From the NCBI GenBank assembly GCA_029782225.1, contig JAKOVF010000056.1:1-37671 (forward strand): a stretch of 37,671 bases of DNA. The letters are read 5' to 3'. This document shows, one piece after another, positions 14,157-22,113 of the stretch (the stretch's first letter is position 1; every line of letters starts with the position of its first letter). The position numbers and the translations under genes were made by a program. Below the pieces are notes generated by a model that had not been told where the DNA came from, did not search any database, and saw nothing but the letters and a program-made list of their open reading frames with translations. The DNA is from Chloroflexota bacterium. GTDB lineage: Bacteria > Chloroflexota > Anaerolineae > Anaerolineales > Villigracilaceae.

Positions 14157-15908
14157 ATGTTGTTCTCCATCACTTCAATCGTGGATTATTTGGGACTATG
14201 TATCGCGCTCTGGCTGGCGTTTTATTTACTGGCGCGGGGGTTTCCCAGCAGTATCACGTTGAGGACCGTGGTGGTATTGCTTGCCATATCGACTTTTTTC
14301 TTCAGCGCGTTCGTCAATTTGCGTATGCAAGTGCCCGGCGCGACCAACATGAGGGCGGTCCTGCTGGTTGTAGCCCTTTCCACGCTTCACGATCTTACAA
14401 ATAAGCTGCTCCCTGAAAGCATACAAAAGAAAAATGCTGTCTTTGTCTACGCGCTGTACATCCTGGGCTGGGTTACGATAGGACTTCTATTCGCAACTCG
14501 TGGCGTCTTCGCCAATGAGACAGGCAATATCCTTTTCGTCGGTCGTATGAACCGCGGACTCATCTATGTGCTTTATGCAGTGTTTCAAGTGCTGGTAGAC
14601 CTCGGAATTCTCAACAATTTTCGGCTCGGAGCAAAGCTGGGCATTGGGACACAGAATCGCTATTTCTTGATCGCTGCCCTGCTTGCCATAGGGACCACAG
14701 TATATGGAGTCTTAGCACTGGCCTTGTCTCCTCCCATGCCCAGAGTCATACAGGATGCGCTCATGCTTGGCAGCATCGTCCTGCTCGGACTCTCAGTGGC
14801 TCGCCATCAAACCTTGATCGAACGGCGGACCACTTTGCAGGATTTTCCGGTCTCCTTTCTGGCAACCCTCGGTCTGTCTGCTGTCTTCGCAATTCTGGCA
14901 TGGATATGGAGCGGCTCCGCGGTCATCGTAGCTTTGATTACGGCACTGGCGATCCTGACTCACGCCGTATACGACCTCTCCCGAGAATTTCTGGACCGGC
15001 TCCAACGCCATGAGGACAGTCAATTCCGGCGTCAACTGCGAACGCTGGAGCACAGAGCTCCTCAGGATCAACCCCTGCAGGATCTGCTCCACGAGGGACT
15101 GGTTCTTTTATGCCAGCTCATAGGCGCCAGTGGAGGTTTTATCGCTGTTCGCGAGAGTGAGACTTTTACTGTCGCTGCAACACATCATTCTCTCGACATA
15201 AGTAGGGAATTCCCTTCTGCTGAACTGACTTGTGATGAGCTATATCAGCCTCACACTGACACATTAAAGGACATCACGTGGATTGCACCCGTTTTTGAAG
15301 AGAATGATCAAGTGGCTGTGATTGGAGTCCAGGTGCCGAGAGCCAAAAACAAGTACTCAACCGATGATCTGGACCTCCTCGGTGAAGTAGCTGACCACCT
15401 TGGAGGGCTTGTGCATCCACAAGCAGCGCGGCCTGGCGGAACTGGACGGCGCAAGGGAGAGGACCCGGGCGACCTTTCACAGGCCGCTGATCTCCGAGCC
15501 AGTTCGGAGGAACTGATCACGACGCTCGTCACCAACCCCGACCCGGAGTTTGTGAAACTGGTCGAGGACGGACTCCGTAATTTGTCGGATATTGTAACGC
15601 TCGGAGGATCGCCGCTGGCAAAAGTTCTGGAAATTCGAGATGAGACAGAAATCGAGCGCGGCAAGGTTCTGCAAAAGCGGCTTAAGCAGGCCATCGAAGT
15701 ACTCAAGCCGGAAAAGCCGCGTCCGCCCGAACCATTGCCGAGAGAATGGTATAGCTACGCAGTTCTGCATGATGCCTACATCGAGGATGTACCCAACCGC
15801 GAGATCATGGCTCGCCTGTATATTTCCGAGGGGACATTCAACCGCAGCCGCCGTCACGCCCTGAGGGGGGTAGCCCGCTATTTGCTGGAAGAGAACCGAA
15901 AAACCTGA
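14157..15908 (+). CDS. multi-pass membrane protein with GAF-like and C-terminal HTH-like domains
   Basis: A 583-residue protein. Residues 1-285 contain about eight hydrophobic segments (first: YLGLCIALWLAFYLLA). Residues about 310-420 resemble a GAF domain (LLHEGLVLLCQLIGASGGFI ... DLDLLGEVADHLGGL). A low-complexity linker follows, then a helical part. The last 55 residues include EWYSYAVLHDAYIEDVPNRE and IMARLYISEGTFNRSRRHAL, which look like a helix-turn-helix of the type found at the end of some Chloroflexota signalling proteins. No histidine kinase, GGDEF or ATPase motif is present. I infer a membrane-tethered sensor, perhaps a one-component transcription regulator. A consensus AGGAGG precedes the ATG and a strong terminator follows the gene. 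Confidence 0.72.
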   Translation: MLFSITSIVDYLGLCIALWLAFYLLARGFPSSITLRTVVVLLAISTFFFSAFVNLRMQVPGATNMRAVLLVVALSTLHDLTNKLLPESIQKKNAVFVYALYILGWVTIGLLFATRGVFANETGNILFVGRMNRGLIYVLYAVFQVLVDLGILNNFRLGAKLGIGTQNRYFLIAALLAIGTTVYGVLALALSPPMPRVIQDALMLGSIVLLGLSVARHQTLIERRTTLQDFPVSFLATLGLSAVFAILAWIWSGSAVIVALITALAILTHAVYDLSREFLDRLQRHEDSQFRRQLRTLEHRAPQDQPLQDLLHEGLVLLCQLIGASGGFIAVRESETFTVAATHHSLDISREFPSAELTCDELYQPHTDTLKDITWIAPVFEENDQVAVIGVQVPRAKNKYSTDDLDLLGEVADHLGGLVHPQAARPGGTGRRKGEDPGDLSQAADLRASSEELITTLVTNPDPEFVKLVEDGLRNLSDIVTLGGSPLAKVLEIRDETEIERGKVLQKRLKQAIEVLKPEKPRPPEPLPREWYSYAVLHDAYIEDVPNREIMARLYISEGTFNRSRRHALRGVARYLLEENRKT

Positions 15909-15941
15909 TTTCCGCACAACACAAGGATTGAAAGAATACCC

Positions 15942-15971
15942 GGTGCAGGCACTCGCCTGCACCCTTGTTTT
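15942..15971 (+). terminator. intrinsic terminator of the membrane/GAF gene
   Basis: GGTGCAGGC and GCCTGCACC form a perfect 9-bp stem with a 4-nt loop, followed by CTTGTTTTC. Confidence 0.88.
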
Positions 15972-16060
15972 CGGTTCCACCAAAAGTGGCGGATTCTGGC
16001 AGTTAATTCTCTATTTGTGGCAGTCCGAAAGTGGGAAATTGGAACTGAAGGAGATTCGCC

Positions 16061-16681
16061 ATGAAAAACAAATCTTTCGCCCTGATCGGTCTCGTTGGAA
16101 TGCTTCTCGCGGTGTGGGTCTTCCGCCAGCCAATTGGAACAGGTTTGGCATGGTTTAGCGATCGCGCGGCCGTGGCCGCCAGCGTACAACATCTTGGCTT
16201 CTGGGGACCGGGGATCATCTTCGTCCTGCTGGTTCTACAGGTCTTCCTGGCCTTTATTCCCGGACAGGCTTTGATGGTGACATGCGGCTTCCTGTACGGC
16301 TTCTGGGGTGGACTGCTCATCACATGGGTCAGCCTGGTTGCCGGTGGACACGTAGCCTTTCTGCTCGCCCGCCGCTGCGGACGCTCCTTTGCAGAACGGT
16401 GGATCTCTCCCAGCATCTTGGCTCGCTGGGATAAAGCCTCGGAAGGCCAGGGAGTTGGCTTCTTCGCCATGTCGCTGGTTCTACCAGTTTTCCCCAACGA
16501 CGCGATGTGCTATGTAGCCGGACTGGGAAAGATCTCGCCCCGCCGTTTTTTGTATGCGAACATGCTCGGTCGCGGCACGGCATGTTTCCTGGCCAGCCTG
16601 GTGGGTGCCTACGGCTCACGAATTCCCCTGTGGGGCTGGGTGGTCGGAGTGGGCTTGATCCTTGCGGCATGTGCTGGCTAG
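16061..16681 (+). CDS. TVP38/VTT-domain membrane protein
   Basis: A 206-residue multi-pass protein of the TVP38/TMEM64 (SNARE-associated, DedA-related) family. Markers are FLAFIPGQALMVTCGFLYGF (about 68-87), the GGHVAFLLARRCGRSFAERW segment and PVFPNDAMCYVAGLGKIS, which corresponds to the re-entrant loop with a conserved P-x-D/N. Members are proposed lipid or solute transporters. An AAGGAG site lies upstream. The frame ends with TAG at 16679-16681 inside what looks like the last helix (WVVGVGLILAACAG), and after the TAG the same frame continues with a Trp and a basic stretch, as expected for the missing tail. The stop may therefore be recent or read through. Confidence 0.85.
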   Translation: MKNKSFALIGLVGMLLAVWVFRQPIGTGLAWFSDRAAVAASVQHLGFWGPGIIFVLLVLQVFLAFIPGQALMVTCGFLYGFWGGLLITWVSLVAGGHVAFLLARRCGRSFAERWISPSILARWDKASEGQGVGFFAMSLVLPVFPNDAMCYVAGLGKISPRRFLYANMLGRGTACFLASLVGAYGSRIPLWGWVVGVGLILAACAG

Positions 16682-16684
16682 TGG

Positions 16685-17464
16685 ATGGTGAAACGGGCCA
16701 AAGCAAAAGCCAATCTCAAAGAAAGCGACCAGGCTGCACACGATAGCAAAGTCCGACGGATCCTAAAGTTCATCTCCTGGCTCTTTCACCGTACATATGT
16801 AGTCAGCGGGAACACGTCCCTCCCACGCGGCGCAAAGATCATCGCAATGAACCACACCGATGGCTGCGATCCGTTCTATCTGCCGCTCTTCCTCGATGAA
16901 AAACCTTACTTCCTTCTCCAGGATGGACTCTTTGAAATCCCCGTTTTTGGCCGAATGTTGAGAGAGGCCGGGCAGATCCCTGTCTACCGCGAAAGCGAGA
17001 AGGCGCGGGAAGCACTTGCCCATGCCTGTGAATTGCTCCGCCAGGGCAAGACCATCGTGATCTTTCCAGAAGGGAAACAGGTGCCCGAGGGTCAGAGAAT
17101 CCCGGCCAAGACCGGAGCCATCCGCATGGCACTGGAGACGGGCGCACCGATCATCCCACTTGGATTGTTTACGCCGCCCGAGAATCTGGTCAATTTGCAC
17201 TTTCACTGGAAGAGGAGTGGGCGTTCCGGACTCTGGCAGTTCTCCGGCAAAAGTTACATGCGCTTTGGACCGCCCTGGAGGCCTGATCCCGGTATCCAGA
17301 AAACGGATCAACCTGATGTCCACGCCCTGACCGACGAATTGATGAGCCGAATCTATCGACTGGTCGATGATATTCAATATGACGTCGCTGAAACGCGGGC
17401 TGAAAAAACTCCTCGGGCCATATTGGGGCTGACTCATTCATTCAAGCGATTCTTCATTGGATGA
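16685..17464 (+). CDS. PlsC-type 1-acyl-glycerol-3-phosphate acyltransferase
   Basis: A 259-residue protein. The acyltransferase motif I is NHTDGCD (NHx4D), and motif III is IFPEGKQVPEGQRIP. Between them is the substrate segment FGRMLREAGQIPVYRES, and after them comes APIIPLGLF. It should transfer an acyl chain to a lysophosphatidic acid-like acceptor at the membrane. The ATG at 16685 lies only one codon after the TAG of the TVP38-type gene, in the same frame, with no ribosome-binding site. The first residues (MVKRAKAKANLKES) look like the cytoplasmic tail of that membrane protein. The two may be one fused gene broken by a nonsense codon, or rely on re-initiation. Confidence 0.85.
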   Translation: MVKRAKAKANLKESDQAAHDSKVRRILKFISWLFHRTYVVSGNTSLPRGAKIIAMNHTDGCDPFYLPLFLDEKPYFLLQDGLFEIPVFGRMLREAGQIPVYRESEKAREALAHACELLRQGKTIVIFPEGKQVPEGQRIPAKTGAIRMALETGAPIIPLGLFTPPENLVNLHFHWKRSGRSGLWQFSGKSYMRFGPPWRPDPGIQKTDQPDVHALTDELMSRIYRLVDDIQYDVAETRAEKTPRAILGLTHSFKRFFIG

Positions 17465-17551
17465 ATATGAAGGCCTGTTCGTGCAATATTACATACTGGT
17501 AGAAAGGCCGGGAAAGCTGTTCCTCCGCAGGAGATAGATTAGAATAACCAT

Positions 17552-18205
17552 GTGAATCCAACCTACCTCGATCACGACATCCTCGTCATCAACAAACCCG
17601 CTGGGCTTCCCGTCCTTCCCGAAGGCTGGGAGAAGGATGCGCCCTATCTTGTCAAAATGCTGGAGGCAGAGCATGGAAAGATCTGGGTCATTCATCGCCT
17701 CGACAAGTTCACCAGCGGCGTGATGGTCTTTGCTCTCACCGCCGAAGCTCACCGCGACTTGAACATCCAGTTCGAGAAACACGATATCGAAAAGATCTAT
17801 CATGCCCTTACGGTGGGAGTCCCTCAATGGAATGACAAAACGACCAAGCGCCCGCTACGTGTTAACGTGGGTCATAAGCATCGCACGATGGTGGATGATA
17901 AAAATGGGAAACACTCCGAGACGAGGTTCAAAGTCCTGAAACGGTATCCGGCCAACGCCCTGCTCGAAGCGAGGCCGATGACCGGCAGAACGCATCAGAT
18001 CAGAGTCCATGCTTATGCGTTGGGAATTCCGATGCTGGGAGATGTCCTCTACAGCGCACCTGAAACGGACATCATCGCGCGTCCCGCGCTGCATGCATAT
18101 TCATTATCATTCAATCATCCTGAAACCAAAAAGCGGATGACATTTACGGCTGGATATCCAGAGGATTTCAAACAGGCCCTCGAAAAAATAAGAGCCAGCG
18201 AATAG
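17552..18205 (+). CDS. RluA-family pseudouridine synthase
   Basis: A 217-residue enzyme. The catalytic aspartate is in VIHRLDKFTSGVMVFA, the RluA signature (RLDxxTSG). DHDILVINKPAGLPVLP at the N-terminus and MTGRTHQIRVHAYALGIPML near residue 147 are the other two conserved blocks. There is no S4 domain, so it is of the short RluA type that isomerises uridines in rRNA or tRNA. It starts with GTG at 17552, overlapping an ATG-TGA sequence at 17550; the nearest GGAG is rather far upstream, so initiation is probably weak. It ends at a bidirectional terminator. Confidence 0.92.
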   Translation: MNPTYLDHDILVINKPAGLPVLPEGWEKDAPYLVKMLEAEHGKIWVIHRLDKFTSGVMVFALTAEAHRDLNIQFEKHDIEKIYHALTVGVPQWNDKTTKRPLRVNVGHKHRTMVDDKNGKHSETRFKVLKRYPANALLEARPMTGRTHQIRVHAYALGIPMLGDVLYSAPETDIIARPALHAYSLSFNHPETKKRMTFTAGYPEDFKQALEKIRASE

Positions 18206-18219
18206 CTGGCTCCTTTTTT
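18192..18219. terminator. bidirectional terminator between the RluA-type gene and DUF1015
   Basis: GAGCCAGC and GCTGGCTC pair perfectly around a 5-nt loop, with CTTTTTT on the plus side and T-rich sequence on the minus side. The stem covers the stop codon of the RluA-type gene (TAG at 18203-18205). Confidence 0.88.
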
Positions 18220-18228
18220 GGACTCTGC

Positions 18229-19545
18229 TTACGCAATCTTACGCGCTTCCATGTAGAAGCGTTTTTCACGTGCCTCCCCCATCGAAAACGTTTTTCGCGG
18301 CAATGCGCCATCGAGAATGACCGTCTTGAACAGGTCAGACTTGTGCATGCCTGCCAGATAAAATCCTGCGTTGCCCGGCTGGCTTCCGAGTTTCACTGTA
18401 ACATCTTCACCGTGGACGTAATCGACCTTTTCAGCGCCGCCGTTCTTGAGGAATGCATCGATGAAGGATTGGATCGTCCCGACCGCCAGATTGGAGGACG
18501 TGTGCGCGATCTCGATCACGCCAAAATCCTTCCCGCCTCCGACCAGACCAATGGCCTGCTTCTCACCCGAAGCATTGTCCACCGCCTTGACCATTTCCTT
18601 CGCGCTCGCCACAGGCTTGTAGGAAAAGTTCGCGCCGAAGGTCTTTTCTAGCTCGGCAAAGAGATCCTTCTTCAAGTTGAACAGCACACGATGGATCGGT
18701 TCGAACTCCAATCCCTCATCGTGGACATTCTCGATCTCCACCAGCGCGTAGCGTGAGGGATGGTCCATGCCGACCTGTCCCTTGTTCTTTTCCCAAATCG
18801 CTTTCGCAGTAGCGAGAGAATGATTGCCGTCGCCCATCGCAAACAGAAGGACGGGTTGATCCTTGCTAATGCCATATTTTGCCGCGAAGGTTTCAGGGTT
18901 GGCGAGTCCGCGTAAGGCTTCGATCACCTGCTTCTCGTGTTCGTCATTAACCGCATATCCCACAAGGTGACCGCTATCCAGCATGAGATCGAAGTCATAC
19001 AATTTTTCGAGTCTGGATTTATCGGCGGCCAGCGGCTCAATGACTGTGCGGTTCGGGTCATCGATCAATACGAGGATGTGAGGCAGTTCCAGCGCCGCGC
19101 CTTCGCGGATCTTGATGCGAGGAGGCAGACGGTCAACAATCGTCCCTTCGGTTGCACGGATGAGACTTGCCGACCCCTTGTTGTAATCATAGCACTCGAG
19201 GTCAAGGCACAGGACAATGCCTTTGCGCGTCCTGCCGGAGATTGTCCGTTCCACGTAGACAATTCCGTCGCGCGGCTGGAGGATGCCCTCATCCAGGTAT
19301 TTCTTCATCGTTGTCTGGATGTTCCTGATGCGTTCCTCGCCACCCGGCTTTTCGAGATGCACCTCAGGGAATACAAGGTTCAACGTGGATGGTGCATCGC
19401 CGACGATTTTTTCCACTTCATGCCAATATTCAGGCTCGGACGTGAACTGGTCGCAGGCAATGACTGCCCATTTCTTCAAGTCCGTGCTGGACCCGGGCAA
19501 ATACACCTGGGGGATTTGGATGCCAATATCGCTAATGATTTTCAT
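18229..19545 (-). CDS. DUF1015 family protein
   Basis: A 438-residue cytoplasmic protein with the DUF1015 markers WAVIACDQFTSEPEYWHEVE near the start and FAMGDGNHSLATAKAIWEKN around the middle, the latter with a conserved GDGNHS that suggests a catalytic or phosphate-binding site. DUF1015 genes often lie beside serine-biosynthesis genes (serA/serC) in bacteria, and here the gene follows serA on the same strand. The exact role is unknown. A MITE-like palindrome separates it from serA. The ATG at 19545 has no strong ribosome-binding site (AGAGGAC). Confidence 0.9.
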   Translation of the reverse strand: MKIISDIGIQIPQVYLPGSSTDLKKWAVIACDQFTSEPEYWHEVEKIVGDAPSTLNLVFPEVHLEKPGGEERIRNIQTTMKKYLDEGILQPRDGIVYVERTISGRTRKGIVLCLDLECYDYNKGSASLIRATEGTIVDRLPPRIKIREGAALELPHILVLIDDPNRTVIEPLAADKSRLEKLYDFDLMLDSGHLVGYAVNDEHEKQVIEALRGLANPETFAAKYGISKDQPVLLFAMGDGNHSLATAKAIWEKNKGQVGMDHPSRYALVEIENVHDEGLEFEPIHRVLFNLKKDLFAELEKTFGANFSYKPVASAKEMVKAVDNASGEKQAIGLVGGGKDFGVIEIAHTSSNLAVGTIQSFIDAFLKNGGAEKVDYVHGEDVTVKLGSQPGNAGFYLAGMHKSDLFKTVILDGALPRKTFSMGEAREKRFYMEARKIA

Positions 19546-19558
19546 AAGTCCTCTGGCC

Positions 19559-19664
19559 CGTCATTGCGAGGGCGTGCCGTTTCGCCCGAAGCAATCCCCA
19601 AGTGATGAGGAGATTCTCCCCGAAACTCGGGGATTGCTTTGTCGCTCCGCTCCTCGCAATGACG
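19559..19664. repeat. long palindromic MITE-like element
   Basis: Outer arms CGTCATTGCGAGG (19559-19571) and CCTCGCAATGACG (19652-19664) are perfect inverted repeats. Inner arms AAGCAATCCCC and GGGGATTGCTT (19589-19599, 19629-19639) are also complementary. The element fills nearly the whole serA-DUF1015 gap and can fold into a long hairpin. Related elements lie at 21936 and 29223. Confidence 0.85.
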
Positions 19665-19665
19665 T

Positions 19666-20565
19666 CTAGTTCTTGGCAAACGCGATGAGCTTCTCTGCCA
19701 CTTCCGCGCCGACGCGGGCCTGGGCCTCCTTCGTGGCCGCGCCGATGTGCGGGGAAGCGATCACGTTGTCAAGCTTGACCAGTCTCCAATCTGTGGGCGG
19801 TTCTTCGATGAAGACATCGATCGCGGCGCCGGCAACCTTGCCATTGGTCAATGCTTCGTAGAATGCATCCTCATTGATGATCCCGCCGCGGGCGCAGTTG
19901 ATGATGCGGACACCATCCTTCATCTTCGCGAACTGCTCCGTGCCGATCATGTTGGCGGTCTCTTTGGTCTTAGGCGTGTGCAGGCTGATGTAATCGGACT
20001 GAGCCAGTAATTCGTCCAGTGTAACGAGCTTGACGCCGCTCGCGGATGTCACGTAGGGATCATATGCCAGCACTTTCATTCCGAGCGCAAGGGCGAGAGT
20101 GGCTGTGATCTGTCCGATCTTGCCATAGCCAATCAAGCCGAGGGTCTTGCCGCCCAGTTCCACGCCTTCAAATGCCTTCTTCTCCCATTTCTCAGCCTTC
20201 ATAGTCGCGGAGGCTTTGTAGAGAGAGCGTGCCAGCATGAACATGTATCCAATGGCAAGTTCCGCCACGGAAGCGGAATTGGCGTGCGGTGTGTTCATCA
20301 CAGTGATGCCCTTGGATCTGGCATATTCGGCGTCAATGGTATCGAGGCCCGCGCCGCCGCGCACGATCACTTTCAGATTGGGACAAACATCGATCAACGG
20401 CTGCCTGACCTTGGTCCGCGAGCGAACGATCATTCCATCATAGGCGGGAAGCACATTAGGCAGTTCCTCCGCGGTGATGTCATCGCGCACATCCACAGTC
20501 AGGCCCGCCGCGCGCATCTGCTCAATGTATTCCTTTTCGGTCTTGTCACACACCAAAACTTTCAT
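19666..20565 (-). CDS. serA: D-3-phosphoglycerate dehydrogenase, short form
   Basis: A 299-residue NAD-dependent 2-hydroxyacid dehydrogenase that opens the serine pathway by oxidising 3-phosphoglycerate. The NAD fold is GLIGYGKIGQI (143-153). The catalytic residues lie in IINCARGGIINE, IDVFIEEPP and VIASPHIGAATKEA (Arg, Glu and His). There is no ACT domain, so feedback inhibition by serine of the E. coli type is not expected. Divergent serC supports the assignment. It has a clear promoter (20661-20689) and a leader of about 90 nt with a strong hairpin (20599-20633). A GGAG-type site precedes the ATG. Confidence 0.9.
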   Translation of the reverse strand: MKVLVCDKTEKEYIEQMRAAGLTVDVRDDITAEELPNVLPAYDGMIVRSRTKVRQPLIDVCPNLKVIVRGGAGLDTIDAEYARSKGITVMNTPHANSASVAELAIGYMFMLARSLYKASATMKAEKWEKKAFEGVELGGKTLGLIGYGKIGQITATLALALGMKVLAYDPYVTSASGVKLVTLDELLAQSDYISLHTPKTKETANMIGTEQFAKMKDGVRIINCARGGIINEDAFYEALTNGKVAGAAIDVFIEEPPTDWRLVKLDNVIASPHIGAATKEAQARVGAEVAEKLIAFAKN

Positions 20566-20598
20566 TTGATTTCTCCTGCTATTGGGATTAAATTAATA

Positions 20599-20633
20599 AC
20601 AGGAACCCGTCCGGCGAACCGGCTGGTTCCTGT
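20599..20633 (-). promoter_or_regulatory. leader hairpin upstream of serA
   Basis: ACAGGAACC (20599-20607) pairs with GGTTCCTGT (20625-20633), with an inner CCGG/CCGG stem. On the transcribed strand it is followed by TTATTAATTTAAT, so it may be an attenuator. I found no T-box or known riboswitch motif around it. Confidence 0.55.
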
Positions 20634-20660
20634 AAATGAAGGTACTCAACCACAGATGGC

Positions 20661-20689
20661 ATTCTAACCACCGCAGATTCCTTTGTCAA
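20661..20689 (-). promoter_or_regulatory. serA promoter
   Basis: On the minus strand TTGACA (20689-20684), 17-nt spacer, TAGAAT (20666-20661). The start site would be near 20654. Confidence 0.7.
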
Positions 20690-20724
20690 CAACATAAATC
20701 AGGCAATAAAAGTGCCTTTTGTTC

Positions 20725-20754
20725 TTGGCAATTTGTCAGACAATTAATTATAAT
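20725..20754 (+). promoter_or_regulatory. serC promoter
   Basis: TTGGCA (20725-20730), 18-nt spacer, TATAAT (20749-20754). The spacer holds AATTTGTCAGACAATTA; a related string AATTTGTCTAACTAATTA recurs at 20801-20818 in the leader, so both could be sites for a shared regulator. Confidence 0.65.
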
Positions 20755-20835
20755 CACCTGCAAGTGGATTTTCTGGCAATACTGGCATTTTCAAAAATAG
20801 AATTTGTCTAACTAATTAGATCAGGAGTTCAGTCA

Positions 20836-21927
20836 ATGTCCAACCCCAAGCGCGTCTACAATTTCAACCCCGGCCCGGCTGTTCTGCCGTTGGAAGTCCT
20901 GCAGCAGGCACAGTCCGAACTGCTCGATTTCAAAGGCACCGGTATGTCCGTGATGGAGATCAGCCATCGTTCAAAGGAATTCGAAGCCGTGATCCAAACC
21001 GCCGAAGCGGACCTGCGCGAACTGCTCGGCATCCCGGCCAATTACAAGATCATGTTCCTGCAGGGCGGCGCATCCCTGCAATTTGCCATGCTGCCAATGA
21101 ACCTGCGCGCGGCTGGCGCTTCTGCCGATTACATCGTGACCGGCACCTGGTCGAAGACGGCTATCAAGGAAGCGCAGAAACTCGGCGCCGCCCGTGCTGC
21201 GGCTAACACTGAGAAAGACGGTTTCAACTGCATCCCGTCCTCGCTCGACCTTGATCCGAAAGCTGCCTACCTGCACTTCACCTCCAACGAGACCATCCAC
21301 GGGGTGGAGTATTTCGCTGAGCCGACCCCGCCTGCGGGCGTCCCGCTGGTTTGCGATACATCATCCGATTTCATCAGCCGCCCGCTCGATGTCTCCAAGT
21401 ATGCCCTTCTTTACGCCGGTGCCCAAAAGAACGCCGGCCCCGCAGGCGTGACCGTGGTCATTGCCCGCGACGATATGCTCGAGCGCACACCCGCCAACCT
21501 GCCGGTGATGCTGGACTACAAAGCCCTCGCGGCCAGCGGCTCACTGCACAACACACCGCCCGCGTTCGCTATTTACATGGTCGGACTCGTTTTCCAATGG
21601 GCCAAGAAGATGGGTGGCCTCTCCGGGATCGAAAAGACCAATCGCACCAAGGCCGGTCTCATCTACCAGGCGATTGACGAAAGCGGCGGCTTCTACCGCG
21701 GCCACGCCAAAGCGGATGCACGCTCCCTCATGAACATCCCCTTCCGCCTCCCCTCCGAGGAACTCGAAGATACCTTTGCGAAGGAAGCCAAGAAGAACGA
21801 CCTGATCGGTCTCAAGGGACATCGCTCGGTCGGCGGAATGCGCGCATCCATTTACAATGCAATGACGGTTGAAGGCGCGCAGGAACTTGTCAAGTTCATG
21901 AAAGAGTTCCAGAAGAAGAACGGGTAA
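20836..21927 (+). CDS. serC: phosphoserine aminotransferase
   Basis: A 363-residue PLP enzyme that converts 3-phosphohydroxypyruvate and glutamate to phosphoserine and 2-oxoglutarate. VYNFNPGPAVLPLEVLQQAQ is the classic N-terminus, MEISHRSKEF and FLQGGASLQFAMLPMNL bind phosphate and cofactor, and K198 in YAGAQKNAGPAG is the PLP lysine. RSVGGMRASIYNAM is the C-terminal signature. Full family length. GGAG lies upstream of the ATG. Divergent to serA, sharing the intergenic region with two separate promoters, and followed by a palindromic element and a strong terminator. Confidence 0.97.
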   Translation: MSNPKRVYNFNPGPAVLPLEVLQQAQSELLDFKGTGMSVMEISHRSKEFEAVIQTAEADLRELLGIPANYKIMFLQGGASLQFAMLPMNLRAAGASADYIVTGTWSKTAIKEAQKLGAARAAANTEKDGFNCIPSSLDLDPKAAYLHFTSNETIHGVEYFAEPTPPAGVPLVCDTSSDFISRPLDVSKYALLYAGAQKNAGPAGVTVVIARDDMLERTPANLPVMLDYKALAASGSLHNTPPAFAIYMVGLVFQWAKKMGGLSGIEKTNRTKAGLIYQAIDESGGFYRGHAKADARSLMNIPFRLPSEELEDTFAKEAKKNDLIGLKGHRSVGGMRASIYNAMTVEGAQELVKFMKEFQKKNG

Positions 21928-21935
21928 GCTTTCCC

Positions 21936-22034
21936 GTCATTGCCCTGCCTGCTTTCTGCAGAGTTGCGGGCCGCAGGCGAAGTAATCTCCAGGTTGAATA
22001 TGAGATTGCTTCGAGCTATCGCCCTCGCAATGAC
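21936..22034. repeat. MITE-like palindromic element, second copy
   Basis: Outer arms GTCATTGC (21936-21943) and GCAATGAC (22027-22034); inner arms GAAGTAATCTC and GAGATTGCTTC with one mismatch. Same architecture as the 19559 element but with diverged middle sequence. Confidence 0.75.
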
Positions 22035-22065
22035 AGATAGCGACCAATAAAACTGTAATCCAACT

Positions 22066-22098
22066 GCCCGGTTTCAAAAGAAGCCGGGCTTTTGTTTT
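22066..22098 (+). terminator. intrinsic terminator after serC
   Basis: GCCCGGTTTC and GAAGCCGGGC pair (one G-U) around AAAA, followed by TTTTGTTTT. Confidence 0.9.
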
Positions 22099-22113
22099 GG
22101 TTATAATTACCAG

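Noticed and set aside
16763..17437. 224-codon minus-strand frame opposite the acyltransferase
   Set aside because: Antisense of a gene with clear PlsC motifs.
20566..20700. T-box or known amino-acid riboswitch upstream of serA
   Set aside because: No AGGGTGGNACCGCG-like sequence or other known aptamer motif could be found, only a hairpin.
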